From Turritopsis dohrnii (Eukaryota > Cnidaria > Hydrozoa > Anthoathecata > Oceaniidae): 64,000 nt of DNA. The stretch spans positions 1,860,001 to 1,924,000 of the forward strand of contig BQMF02000004.1 in assembly GCA_027922465.2 (NCBI GenBank). Direction: 5' to 3'. Shown here piece after piece: positions 40,183 to 49,637 of this stretch. The notes below the pieces were generated by a model. The model saw nothing but the letters and a program-made list of their open reading frames with translations. It did no database searches and was not told the DNA's origin. Every line of letters starts with the position of its first letter. Positions within the stretch are counted from its first letter, which is position 1. Made by a program: the position numbers and the translations under genes.

Positions 40183-41151
40183 AAAACGAACGTAGACACC
40201 GAAACGATGAAACACTGCAGCAACTAAGAACACAGATGTCAGACGTCAACAAACGACAAAACGAAGCGAACAAACTAAGTGGAGCTTCCAACTGGCTGAC
40301 ATGTCTGCCAATTAAAGACCTAAACTACAATCTGACGAAAGAACAGTTTTGGGATGCCATACACATACAGTACAATTGTGCTATTCCAAAGCTGTCAACG
40401 AATTGTGTATGTGGGAAGACGTTTGATGTGGCACATGCGCTCTCCTGCAAGAGAGGAGGGTTTGTGACTCAGAGACACAACGAGGTACGCGACATTACTG
40501 GCAAGTTATTGGAGGAAGTATGTCGTGATGTGAGAAAAGAGCCATCACTGCTGACGATCAATGGTGAAAATCTCCTTCCAAGGACAAACATCAAAGACGA
40601 AGCACGCCTCGATATCAGCGCAACTGAGTTCTGGACTCCTGGTCAAAGAGTATTTTTAGATGCACGGGTCTTCGACCTAAACGCTCAAAGATACAGGGAT
40701 CTAGAACTCAAGAAGTGTTTCGAGAGAAACGAAAAAGAGAAGAAAGCAGTATACGGTGAAAGGGTGTTGCAAGTTGAGAATGGCACATTTACGCCCTTGG
40801 TATTCTGTACAAACGGTGGAATGGCGAGAGAATGCGCAACATTTTATAGAAGACTCGCTGAGATGGTATGCGAAAAGAGAAACACCTCGTTTGCAGCTAC
40901 AACCATCTATATCAAAACAAAATTGTCTTTTGCCTTGTTAAGGTCTACGTTATTGTGTCTGAGAGGCTCCAGATCATACCATACTGTCACCGGACAAGAT
41001 ATGAATGACATGGATCTCTCAAACACAGTCAGTATTATTAGAGATTAGAATGTTATGCTTGGTTTTTTCATGGGTTTTTTTATAAATTTTATAAAAGTTT
41101 TATATATTTATTGTATCTTTATGTCAAAAAAAAAAAAAAAAAAAAAAAAAA
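40165..41151 (+). mobile_element. retroelement 3' end with poly(A) inserted in PolB
   Basis: A frame of 270 codons (40236-41048, open a little further upstream in frame) encodes GASNWLTCLPIKDLNYNLTK, CVCGKTFDVAHALSCKRGGF, RHNEVRDITGKLLEEVCRD and RLSFALL-like KLSFALLRSTLLCLRGSRS. I recall this module as the C-terminal domain of a reverse-transcriptase family common in cnidarians, with an N-terminal part like the frame at 62173. It has a CxC...H...C metal site and possibly nuclease-type acidic residues. About 75 bp of 3' UTR and a run of 26 A (41126-41151) follow. This is a 5'-truncated, sense-oriented target-primed insertion. Confidence 0.7.
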
Positions 41152-43060
41152 GAAGCAAGTCAATCTGTTGATGATTTGTGATGGAGAGAAGAATCACTAT
41201 ACAGCCATCAAGAATCTAACAAGGTTGTTGGGTCGAGAAAACACAAATCATCAACATGCACAGCACTTTTGCGTCAACTGTCTAAATGGTTTTAAAAATG
41301 TAGAGTCACAAGACAAGCACTATGTATACTGCTCTGGAAATGAACAAGTCAGAGTGGAGATGCCTGTAGACATGGAAAAATGGTTGTATTATAACAATGG
41401 AGAGATGCAGTTCAGAGTACCATTTGCTATCTATGCAGATTTCGAGAGTCTTTTAGTACCTATGAAGGAAGATGGGAGAGAGAAGAACACAAAAACACTA
41501 TCGAAGCACATACCTTCAGGATGGTGTACGTACAGCAAGTTTGCGTATGGAAATGTCCCCGATCCTCTAAACGTATACAGAGGGGAAGATTGTGTAAAGA
41601 AGTTTGTGGATCATCTGGAAGATGAAGTTAAGCGATTGCATGCGACATTTCCAAAACAGTCGATGATAGAACTGACGTATATTCAGAAGCGTGATCATCG
41701 GGATGCAAAAACTTGTAATATATGTATGAAAACATTTTCAGATCCTCAAAATCGTAAAGTCAGAGATCACTGTCACTATACAGGTTTATATCGAGGTGCT
41801 GCACATAACAATCTCAACCTAAGATATAAGATCCCACATCATATACCTATCATCTTTCACAACTTAAGTGGATACGATGCACACCTCTTCATAAGAGAAC
41901 TTGGGGAAAAGTACAACACGAAAGATATAGGATGCATCGCGGAAAACAGGGAAAAGTATATATCCTTCCATGTCAAAACAGCAATACCACTTGCTGGTGT
42001 TGTCGACTCTGACGTTGCACAAGTGTACAAGAAGATCGAGCTGAGATTCATCGACAGCTGTAGATTCATGGCATCAAGTTTGGATAAATTGTCCTCTAAT
42101 CTTAGCGATGAGCAGTGTATAAATTTTCGATGGTTTTACAAGGAAGATAGTATCTTTCAGTTGATGCGCCGCAAAGGTGTATATCCATACGAGTATATGG
42201 ATAGTTGGGAAAAGTTTGGTGAGACAGAGCTACCTCCAAAAGAAGCCTTTTACAGCAAGCTGAACATGTGTGGTATAAGTGACAAAGACTATGAACATGC
42301 ACAACAGGTATGGAGAAGAGTGTCAACACTTGGAGATAACCACAATATGTACTTGGCAACGGACGTTCTCCTGCTAGCAGATGTGTTTGAAACGTTTCGG
42401 GATACATGCTTGCATCACTACCAATTAGATCCACTCCATTTCTACACAGCACCCGGTTTGGCATGGAAAGCAGCCTTGAAGTATAGCCGAATAAAGTTAG
42501 AGCTGCTCAAAGACATAGACATGCTGTTAATGTTCGAGAGAGGTATACGAGGAGGTATAACACAAGCTGTACATCGCTATGTAAAAGCAAACAACAAGTA
42601 TATGGATGATCAATATGATCTGAACGAGGAATCCTCATATGCAATGTACCTTGATGCAAATAACCTTTACGGTTGGGCTATGGCATTAGGCTTGCCAACA
42701 CATGGATTTAGATGGGTAAAAAATGTTGAGAAGTTCACACCTGAAGGTATTGCAAATTTAGTTAAGAAGAATGAGTATGGCTATCTGCTGGAGGTGGATA
42801 TCGACTATCCAAAGAGGCTACACGATGCTCATAGTAGTTTACCATTTCTACCTGAGAAAATGACGCTTGCAAAGGTGGAAAAACTTGTACCAAATCTCCA
42901 CAACAAGCGTGAGTATGTCATAGATATAAAAGCGCTACATCAAGCGTCGACTCACGGCTTAGTTCTGAAGAAAGTCCACCGAGTCATCAGGTATCATCAG
43001 ATCGCGTGGTTCAAGCCTTATATAAACTTAAACGCAAGACTGAGAAAAGAATCTCAGTGA
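41152..43060 (+). pseudogene. polB: Polinton DNA polymerase B, exonuclease and partial palm
   Basis: Open from the end of the poly(A) run to the stop at 43060. It shows a Cys/His finger (FCVNCLNGF...HYVYC), Exo I (FAIYADFESLL) and an HNH-like DHCHYTGLYRGAAHNNLNL. Exo II (FHNLSGYDAHLFI), Exo III (YLATDVLLLADVFE) and palm motif A (MYLDANNLYGWAMAL) follow. It ends just after FKPYINLNARLRKE, so palm motif B and the DTD motif C are absent. PolB is the replicase of the element. This copy lacks part of its active site in addition to the insertion. Confidence 0.85.
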
Positions 43061-43450
43061 ACAGGCGACAGAGTCTGCCGGAAAGGGAAGGTCTAGTGGA
43101 GCGGCTAGATTGGAACTGGATAGTGCCGTCTGCTCCCGGTATTCACCACAAAATGTGCCAAAAGTTGTCGGGAAAAACTGTATGACTAGATGTAATACAC
43201 TCGAGCAGAACATGAGCGGTCATTGCGTGCGTAGTAGTCGGAGTTCGTAAGTAGTCACACACAAATAGTCTAAGATCTAGGGGTAGAGCTCAGACCTGGT
43301 GAAGTGCCGGTTAGATCGAAGACAATGAATTAAAAACCCTCTAGGGTATCACAACAACAACAAAAACCCTAGAGGGTTCTCCTAAGGGAGTTTTGTTTTC
43401 AATAATAATAAGTTCATGGTTGGAGTAAAACAAAACTGGAATAAAAGAAG
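43061..43450. terminator. non-coding gap with a 13-bp hairpin
   Basis: No gene seen between the truncated PolB and the ankyrin gene. AACCCTCTAGGGT (43335-43347) and ACCCTAGAGGGTT (43366-43378) form a perfect 13-bp stem with an 18-base CA-rich loop. Each arm is itself nearly palindromic. It could end transcripts or be a recombination scar; the function is inferred only from structure. Confidence 0.35.
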
Positions 43451-43918
43451 ATGGATCACCAAATCGTAGATGCCTTTAAAAATAGCTTGCAGAAGTGGGA
43501 GATCGAACGTTTGATGAAGTGGAGGGAAATAATAGATGCAAACGTTGACACCAAGATTGTGAAGCTGTGCAAGGAGTGGTGTGCGATGAAATTAAACAAC
43601 CCATTGTGGAATGCAGCTTCTCATGGTGACATCGAGATCATCAAACTCTGCAAGGAGTGGGGTGCGACTGATTTTGACGTGGTACTGGTAGTAGCAGCTT
43701 CCAATGGTCATGGCGAGATTTTCAGGTTGTTAAAGGAGTATGGTGGGATTGATTTTGACAGAACAATGAGAGCAGCAGCTTCCAATGGTCACATCCAGAT
43801 CGTCAAATTATGTAAAGGGTGGAGTGCGACAGATTTTGATGAGGCAATGGAAGTAGCAGCTTCTAATGGTCATGTTGAGATTGTTAAATTATGCAACGGG
43901 TGGAAGAAGGCGATGTAA
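43451..43918 (+). CDS. ankyrin-repeat protein of the Polinton
   Basis: An intact 155-aa frame with four ankyrin-type units of about 32 residues. Each is built on AASNGHxEIVKLCKEWxATDFD (for example SHGDIEIIKLCKEWGATDFD and SNGHIQIVKLCKGW). The N-terminal 25 residues are unique. The gene lacks the WDWYxDE C-terminal module of the terminal ankyrin genes. Ankyrin proteins of this type are known cargo of cnidarian Polintons and large DNA viruses. They probably bind host proteins, but the partner is unknown. Confidence 0.8.
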   Translation: MDHQIVDAFKNSLQKWEIERLMKWREIIDANVDTKIVKLCKEWCAMKLNNPLWNAASHGDIEIIKLCKEWGATDFDVVLVVAASNGHGEIFRLLKEYGGIDFDRTMRAAASNGHIQIVKLCKGWSATDFDEAMEVAASNGHVEIVKLCNGWKKAM

Positions 43919-43956
43919 TATAATACTCGTTTCATGTAACTCATCATCACCACTAC

Positions 43957-44643
43957 ATGAAAGAAAAAATGTATGAAGTATTACTACTCATCTGTTTCTG
44001 CGTTCAGACAGGACTTTTGATGTTTGTTTTCTGGAAGAGTCGTCATATAATAAAACTAGTCATGAACATCGATGGATTTCTACACGTAGTTGACACTCAA
44101 GCAGAAGCTATGAAAAGAGCAGAACTTATACGTGCTGTACAAAGTGGTCAACATCTTGGCGGTAAAAATCCTTGGACAGTTGAAAGGGTGAATAAGTTGC
44201 ATGACAAGACCATCGAAAAGCTATACAAAACATACACAGATCCGCAACACCGAAAGGGGAACGAGTTCCAGCAAGAAACGCCTAATTTCAACGCTCTGAT
44301 GTCTAATTTGGTGGGTGTGAGAGATGTTTCGAAGATGATGGGGGAGATCAACGGAAATCCACTCATCACTAGCTCCATCACAAGTTATATGGCGGCATCT
44401 ATGCCTAACGCTTCAGCTATGGATATGATAGGGTCTACTATCTACTCAAATTGCAAGTCTTTTCTCGGTCCTTTTGCGCTGTTTGCGATAATTTTTACCA
44501 ATCTTGATTGGAATAAGCACGCAAAACTCGCTGAAGAGCGTCAAATAAATGAGCGACGACAACAACAAGAAGATAGTAAAATCGAAGGACCCTGGAAGAG
44601 TGGCGAGTGGGAAGAAGCTAGCAGAGTGGAACCGAAAAAATAA
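43957..44643 (+). CDS. Polinton membrane protein, 228 aa
   Basis: An intact frame. A strong hydrophobic segment at residues 5-25 (VLLLICFCVQTGLLMFVFW) is an N-terminal membrane anchor, and a second hydrophobic stretch (FLGPFALFAIIFTNLDW) lies near 169-185. The centre has a proline- and glycine-containing helical part (NPWTVERVNKLHDKTIEKLY). The C-terminus is highly charged. No enzyme motif is seen. The last 95 bp overlap the next gene in another frame, as in compact viral gene blocks. Confidence 0.55.
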   Translation: MKEKMYEVLLLICFCVQTGLLMFVFWKSRHIIKLVMNIDGFLHVVDTQAEAMKRAELIRAVQSGQHLGGKNPWTVERVNKLHDKTIEKLYKTYTDPQHRKGNEFQQETPNFNALMSNLVGVRDVSKMMGEINGNPLITSSITSYMAASMPNASAMDMIGSTIYSNCKSFLGPFALFAIIFTNLDWNKHAKLAEERQINERRQQQEDSKIEGPWKSGEWEEASRVEPKK

Positions 44644-44899
44644 AAAGACAATGTTACAAGTACCTACACAAGTACCTACGCAAGTACCTAGTCAAGTACC
44701 TACAAAAATACCTGCTAAGACCTATATGATTGGAGCTGGTACAATGGCTGTTTTAGCATTGGGGTTGTTAGTCTACTACTGCAACACACGATTTTCTACT
44801 AAGCCTTCCACTGACACTGGCGTAAAGGTGCAAGCACAAAAACCATTAAAGAGCTTCAGAAGGCTAGATTCACTAGGAAACAAGTTTTGGAGTGGCTAG
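44549..44899 (+). CDS. small Polinton membrane protein with VPTQ repeats
   Basis: 116 aa. The N-terminus is basic (KDPGRVASGKKLAEWNRKNK), the linker repeats VPTQ or VPSQ four times (residues 38-53), and one membrane segment follows (residues 60-78, MIGAGTMAVLALGLLVYY). The DPxRVAxGKKLAEWN phrase recurs in small Polinton proteins as I recall them. It overlaps the previous gene at its start and the integrase reading frame at its end. It could act in virion membrane or scaffold functions; that is a guess. Confidence 0.55.
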   Translation: MSDDNNKKIVKSKDPGRVASGKKLAEWNRKNKKTMLQVPTQVPTQVPSQVPTKIPAKTYMIGAGTMAVLALGLLVYYCNTRFSTKPSTDTGVKVQAQKPLKSFRRLDSLGNKFWSG

Positions 44900-45759
44900 A
44901 TCGTCAAGCCTTATGGCAATTACATCTACCAAGGCCTAAGCACATCGACTATCCTCACTTTTACGTGACCAAGGTGAACAAGACACACCAGGCCGATCTT
45001 TTGTATCTTCCTCATGACAAGGTCTATCAGAATATATACAAGTACGCTTTGAATGTGATCGATATTGCTTCAGGCTATAAAGCGAGTAGACCTCTGAGAA
45101 CGAAGAAGGCGAGCGATGTAGCAGAGATGTTTGCAGATATTTACAAAAAGGGTCCACTAAAGTGGCCTGAGAAGCTCTATGTAGATAACGGCTCAGAGTT
45201 CAAGTCGGAAACAGCTAAGCTCTTCCAGAAGCACGATGTCGAGGTGATGAAAACTACAACAAAGCATAATCATAGAAAGCAAGCCTTTGTGGAAAACTTT
45301 AACAAACTCCTCGCGGAGAAACTGTTCCCTATACAAGATGCACAGGAGTTGGAAGATCCACAGAAAATCAGCACCACGTGGGTAAAACACTACCAGAAAA
45401 GTGTGAGTCAACTGAACAACAATGTTCTTGCCAGAACTGGCATGAAGCCCTCAAAGGCCATTAAACTCAAAGAAGTTCCGTTAAAAATTGAGTTTTACCC
45501 TAAGGAAGAAACTTTACCTAAAGATGGGTTGTACCGCTATTTGCTAGCACCGGGTGAGGAACATGAGGAGACAAAACGACGCGCGACGGACAACAACTGG
45601 AGTCGGAAAACGTATCGGTTTAATAAGATATTGCAATACCCAGGTCAGCGTGTTTTGTACTACCTAGAAGATGGGCCGGAGAGAGCTTTTGTACGTGAAG
45701 AACATATGGCTATTCCCGAGGATACGGAAGTACCTCCAGAATACGTAAAAAAGTGGTAA
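44887..45759 (+). CDS. Polinton retroviral-type integrase
   Basis: 290 codons counted from a TTG at 44887. The frame is open further upstream (KELQKARFTRKQVLEWLDR) but has no ATG before a TGA near 44810, so the start may be non-canonical or damaged. Numbered from TTG, the DDE set is D37 (HQADLLYLP), D100 (LYVDNGSEF) and E136 (FVENFNK), with exactly 35 residues between the last two. A chromo-like or SH3-like C-terminal part (RVLYYLEDGPERAFVREEHM) follows. It would cut and join the terminal inverted repeats of the element. Confidence 0.9.
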   Translation: MEWLDRQALWQLHLPRPKHIDYPHFYVTKVNKTHQADLLYLPHDKVYQNIYKYALNVIDIASGYKASRPLRTKKASDVAEMFADIYKKGPLKWPEKLYVDNGSEFKSETAKLFQKHDVEVMKTTTKHNHRKQAFVENFNKLLAEKLFPIQDAQELEDPQKISTTWVKHYQKSVSQLNNNVLARTGMKPSKAIKLKEVPLKIEFYPKEETLPKDGLYRYLLAPGEEHEETKRRATDNNWSRKTYRFNKILQYPGQRVLYYLEDGPERAFVREEHMAIPEDTEVPPEYVKKW

Positions 45760-45838
45760 ATTAATATTTTTCGAGGTTGGGAGTGATGATGATGAGTAGA
45801 GACTACTTCAAAGTTAATGTTCTAACTTTGAAAAGAAA

Positions 45839-46141
45839 ATGGCTGCACTGAAACAACTAAGGTTGAAAGCGAAAGAAGAAGGTATTCGAGGCTATTTTAT
45901 GATGAACCTAAATGAACTTAGGATGATCTTGAGTGGTGGAATAAGGTACAAGCGGAACCAGCGCTCTGTAGGAGTGCAGACAGAGTTCCCCGAGTATCAA
46001 CACTGTGCACTGAATAGACTTTTTTGTAATCTCTTGAAGCTGGAAGTATCAAGACAAATTTATACATCACCAGAAGGTGAGGAGATTGATGTTAAAACGG
46101 GAAAGGTCGTAGGATATGAGGTTGGCTGTAGCAAGTACTAG
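45839..46141 (+). CDS. SAP-like small DNA-binding protein
   Basis: 100 aa, starting MAALKQLRLKAKEEGIRGYF. This parallels the N-terminal SAP-like segment of PolB (IRELKALAKERGFKGYYKLR) and is probably a duplication of it. The remainder (RSVGVQTEFPEYQHCALNRL) is unassigned. The ATG follows a CTTTGAAAAGAAA leader, and a similar AACTTTGAA phrase appears in the repeated PolB leader. It may bind element DNA. Confidence 0.55.
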   Translation: MAALKQLRLKAKEEGIRGYFMMNLNELRMILSGGIRYKRNQRSVGVQTEFPEYQHCALNRLFCNLLKLEVSRQIYTSPEGEEIDVKTGKVVGYEVGCSKY

Positions 46142-46207
46142 TTCAAGTAAATGTCTCCACTTACTTGACGTCCAACGTTGGAAGTTTTTTTCTATAAATA
46201 AAAAAAG

Positions 46208-47020
46208 ATGAATATCTCTTTGTTTTCTGGATTATCAACTATTGAAGTACTTTTTGATGGACAAAATCAACCATTCATTCACAGAGCACAATTCGGTAAG
46301 TTCTTAGGGTTGAAGCACATACATACATCTGTTCCAGATACTATGAAGCGTGAGCAACTCACTAGATCGGAACTTAAAGAGGGTGTCTATCTGATGGACC
46401 CCCTTGGGAGATCGCGAAACTCACACGACGTGTTCCTTGCCTTAGAGCTTGCTCTCTACATCGTAATGCGTAGTGAAAAACCTACTGCGACTTTAGCCCG
46501 AAACTGGTTGCTTAAAGAGATTATCCCTAGAGGCTTTTATAAGCTGATCCAAAAAAAGCAAAATACCATTGATGCAGAGCGGCAAAAAGTCGAAGAAGCT
46601 ACGGCATTTCTTGCTATACTCAACGACGATCTCATAGAGGCGCAGACTGAGCTTGTAGAGCGTGATCAAACGATCGATAAACTCCTGCAAAGACATGTTC
46701 CTCACGCAGAAGACCTGCGCAAGGATAATGTTATCCTGGTTGCACGCAAGCACTCTACCTATGAAGATGATAAACATTACAACTTCCCTTACTACGTCGC
46801 ACGGATACAGAGACGTGCAATCACAAGTAAGAGACGATGGTTACTCAGCCAGTTTCCGAGTAGTGAGGAGATCGTTGTCATCGATAATCCTAACGGTATT
46901 CACGCGTTTAATAGATTCGAAGAGGATGGGCATGTGGAACGTTTCCAGTGTCACTTTAGATTGATCGACTTAACTCGTGATGATCTATATGACTTGGGTG
47001 TCCCTGCCCTTGAATATTGA
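46208..47020 (+). CDS. Bro-N-like protein with DUF3627-like C-terminus
   Basis: 270 aa intact. The N-terminal 110 residues look like a Bro-N/MSV199-type domain (NQPFIHRAQFGKFLGLKHI, HDVFLALELALYIVMRSEKP, ARNWLLKEIIPRGFY). A coiled coil follows (residues 115-165). The C-terminal domain, YYVARIQRRAITSKRRWL with HAFNRFEEDGHVERFQCHFR, resembles DUF3627 of insect iridoviruses and ascoviruses. Such proteins are common in large DNA viruses, and Bro-N binds nucleic acid. The 3' end overlaps the convergent membrane-protein gene by 36 bp. Confidence 0.65.
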   Translation: MNISLFSGLSTIEVLFDGQNQPFIHRAQFGKFLGLKHIHTSVPDTMKREQLTRSELKEGVYLMDPLGRSRNSHDVFLALELALYIVMRSEKPTATLARNWLLKEIIPRGFYKLIQKKQNTIDAERQKVEEATAFLAILNDDLIEAQTELVERDQTIDKLLQRHVPHAEDLRKDNVILVARKHSTYEDDKHYNFPYYVARIQRRAITSKRRWLLSQFPSSEEIVVIDNPNGIHAFNRFEEDGHVERFQCHFRLIDLTRDDLYDLGVPALEY

Positions 47021-47779
47021 AGAGGGGTCCCGACGGGAGATGTCGTTTTGTAGCTTTACCAAGCTACAAAACATAAGGAGGAGGTGCCTCATACATCCTA
47101 TAGCAGGTGCACTCGGGGTATCTGAACTGCTCATGAGCTTTTTTGCGATTTCTTCACGACCTTCTTTCCTTCCACGTTCCAAAAGCTTTTCCTTCTGATG
47201 TTCATAAAGCTGTTTGATCACCTTCCTTGACCGTTTTCGCAGATCTCGCTTTGTATCTGTGTAACGCTGTTTCTCCGCTATAATTTGAGTAAATTCAAGA
47301 TGATCGATGATACCGTCTTCGTAGACACACAGGCTGTCTAGAGTGGTCTGTGCAGCGAATGCGATATCATGATTTTTCTGTCTTTTCACATCGAAAATAG
47401 AGCCACTTTTTTGAATGACTATCATTATTAGACCCACAACGAGAGCTGTCACACACAGAGCGATGCTCATCGAAGTATCCATTCTTGATACCAAGCATGT
47501 AATCTCACCACCAGAGAGTCCAACATTCACCGCGATCAGAAAGTAAGATATATATTTCGCAACTGTTGAGTAGTATGAAAATTTGCGCTCTAAAGCTGTT
47601 CGGTATTCTAGTTCCCGAGATAGGTATGCTTCTGTCTCCTTAACCGTTTGAACTCTGAAGTTCTGTGCGTATCTATCTTCAGGGTCTGATAAAACAGGAT
47701 ATAGCTTCTCCGTATTCACGTCGTACATGGTCATCTGTTTATTTGAAGACGACGAGCATATTGATAGCTTGTAAATCAA
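46985..47779 (-). CDS. two-helix membrane protein of the Polinton
   Basis: 264 aa intact. Hydrophobic segments lie at about 74-92 (AKYISYFLIAVNVGLSGG) and 103-123 (SMSIALCVTALVVGLIMIVI), preceded by a helical region and followed by a long charged helical tail (RKRSRKVIKQLYEHQKEKLL). The hairpin of two membrane helices with a cytosolic coiled coil resembles SLATT-type domains in outline, though I do not claim homology. It is convergent with the Bro-N-like gene. Confidence 0.45.
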   Translation of the reverse strand: MIYKLSICSSSSNKQMTMYDVNTEKLYPVLSDPEDRYAQNFRVQTVKETEAYLSRELEYRTALERKFSYYSTVAKYISYFLIAVNVGLSGGEITCLVSRMDTSMSIALCVTALVVGLIMIVIQKSGSIFDVKRQKNHDIAFAAQTTLDSLCVYEDGIIDHLEFTQIIAEKQRYTDTKRDLRKRSRKVIKQLYEHQKEKLLERGRKEGREEIAKKLMSSSDTPSAPAIGCMRHLLLMFCSLVKLQNDISRRDPSSIFKGRDTQVI

Positions 47780-47833
47780 GTTTCCTGTTTTGATCGTGAG
47801 TGACGTAAAAATTCAACGTTCGCGTTGAGAACC

Positions 47834-48325
47834 TCAATTTACTGGTGAACATAGGGCGTTCATAGTGATACGACATGATGTCGCCATCTCGTACTCTGGT
47901 TTCTGAAAATCAAATTCGTGCAAGATGCCCGACCCTTTACCGTTCTCCACCAGCATCGTTGTGTTTTTGAATTCCTGACAGTACAGCCGTATAGACTTGA
48001 ACGTACAGAAGTTTGACACCAATCTATATTCACCTTGAGTATACTTCTTCTTATCTAATACTAAAAGTTCCCGTAAGTTTTCAGTTATTGAGACGTAATA
48101 CCCTTTTTGTACTGATAAGTGAAGCTTACCATCCTCTCTTGGATCGAGATTTGCGCATCCAAGTGATCTTGCATTTATTCTTGAACAAATACTCTTTGAC
48201 GTATATAACCCAGGCGTAAAGTCGATATGCAGGGGGAACCTTGAATCGACGGGGTCTTTTTTTGATACTTGATCAATGGTAAATCTAGCGTGTTGAACTA
48301 GATTGAACCACCCTACGTATAACAT
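47834..48325 (-). CDS. possible minor capsid (penton-like) protein
   Basis: A 163-codon frame. The open frame extends about 25 codons upstream (ELPIELKEGTEIGIKSA) to a stop, without another ATG. Beta-rich phrases (KSAMLYVGWFNLVQHARF, PLHIDFTPGLYTSKSICSRI, LHLSVQKGYYVSITENL, YTQGEYRLVSNF, SIRLYCQEF) recall a Polinton protein family with 'GxY...IN...LRxLL' spacing. I think that family corresponds to the single-jelly-roll penton. The assignment is tentative, and the start codon problem may mean partial decay. Confidence 0.4.
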   Translation of the reverse strand: MLYVGWFNLVQHARFTIDQVSKKDPVDSRFPLHIDFTPGLYTSKSICSRINARSLGCANLDPREDGKLHLSVQKGYYVSITENLRELLVLDKKKYTQGEYRLVSNFCTFKSIRLYCQEFKNTTMLVENGKGSGILHEFDFQKPEYEMATSCRITMNALCSPVN

Positions 48326-48501
48326 TGCACTTTTTATTCCAATCTCTGTGCCTTCTTTTAACTCTATTGGTAACTCGGTTTCTCCAAGATGATTAATTTA
48401 TTACGAGAAGAGAAATGAACTACAAGATAAAGTATATGCCAAAATTTGGGTAACCCAGTACGCTCTTAGCTGCTAAGGAACTCTGGGAGCAAAGGATCGT
48501 T

Positions 48502-48861
48502 GTGGATCAACAAGGGAACTTTTTCATCGCTAAGGTTCACGATATTTTCTTATTTCCCTTCGTATCCATGGAGAATGACAGATGGCTCGAGATCGACATG
48601 TACCCAGGACAGTTATCTTTTGCTACCTGGTTAGCCACGACTGTTTGCGGCATATCCACGCAACATCTACGCCATAAGAACCCTATGATTGCGAGCATCT
48701 ACCGCTTTCACGTCTATTTTCAGATACGTCTCATCTTGAAGCAACTTGAAATTGCTCTACCAAGTGAATTAAGCTTCAACCCGCAAGATAACAAATACAA
48801 TTTAAGTGCGTTCAAGACGCTCTCTGCAAAGTTTGACATACCAGCTGACAAGTTCTTCTAG
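48502..48861 (+). CDS. conserved Polinton-type protein, 119 aa
   Basis: No ATG begins the frame at 48502; it is open from a TTG-type codon upstream and reads GNFFIAKVHDIFLFPF, CGISTQHLRHKNPMIASIYR, FHVYFQIRLILKQLEIALP and FNPQDNKYNLSAFKTLSAKF. The YRFHVYFQIRRIL and DNKYN..AF phrases are ones I associate with small Polinton proteins of unknown function, perhaps DNA-associated. It lies 97 bp before the next frame. Confidence 0.45.
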   Translation: MDQQGNFFIAKVHDIFLFPFVSMENDRWLEIDMYPGQLSFATWLATTVCGISTQHLRHKNPMIASIYRFHVYFQIRLILKQLEIALPSELSFNPQDNKYNLSAFKTLSAKFDIPADKFF

Positions 48862-48973
48862 CGATATTCCGCTCGCATGCGGAGATTTGGTAAGAGTTGG
48901 GAATTCTACGTTCAAAACGATGTTAAGGCCGGCTTAAGTAGAGCTGGTATATAGCGCTTGTCGCAGAGTACAC

Positions 48974-49440
48974 GGATGTACGCGCGAATGCTCTTAGAAA
49001 GTCAGGCGAGTGCACATTCTGTTATAGCAGGTGATACTGGACGTGCCTTGGATGCCCAAAAGATCTTCATGACGGCCGTAGAACAAACGATCCTGAAAGA
49101 CACCTCTTTAGCGGAAGAGATTGGTAAGTTCCAGAAAGCCTTAAGTTACGCTAGATCGAAACCTGATTTTGGCGTTGCGGTCGGTACATACCTGATACCC
49201 AGCGATTTAAAGCTTGGGAATCTCGACAACATCTCTGATTTTTTGACAAAGCTTACCATCGCGACGCACATCGGTAAACTACCGCCACCGCCATCTAAAC
49301 AACACTCCCTGGGAGGCTTTCAAGGTCGCAGAATGGTTTCTTCACAACCTCCACCATTCCCACCTAAACAACACTCCTTGGGAGGGTTTCAGGGTCGCAA
49401 AATGGCTTCCTCCCATCCTCCAACATCTCCCGTTAAGTAA
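48974..49440 (+). CDS. Polinton protein with duplicated Pro-rich peptide
   Basis: About 155 aa from the ATG in GGATGTACGC at about 48974; the frame is open from 48958. The N-terminal half is helical (MLLESQASAHSVIAGDTGRA, FQKALSYARSKPDFG). The C-terminal end repeats KQHSLGGFQGR twice, separated by a proline stretch (SSQPPPFPP). Such repeats suggest binding to a partner surface, for example the capsid interior. Function unknown. Confidence 0.45.
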
Positions 49441-49637
49441 GTTCCAACGTCTTCCGCTGCTAAGCAACACGAAGAAGAAAAGCAGGCTCTCATGTGGGTA
49501 GGTGGTGGATTAATTGCGCTTCTTTTGTATTTCAAACCATAGCCAGTTGCTTAGCATACCAACCCCCAAAACTACGACTAGCCATGCATTGCTCGCTAGA
49601 GTTATGACACCTTTTTTCAGAAAGTTTAAGAGCCAGC

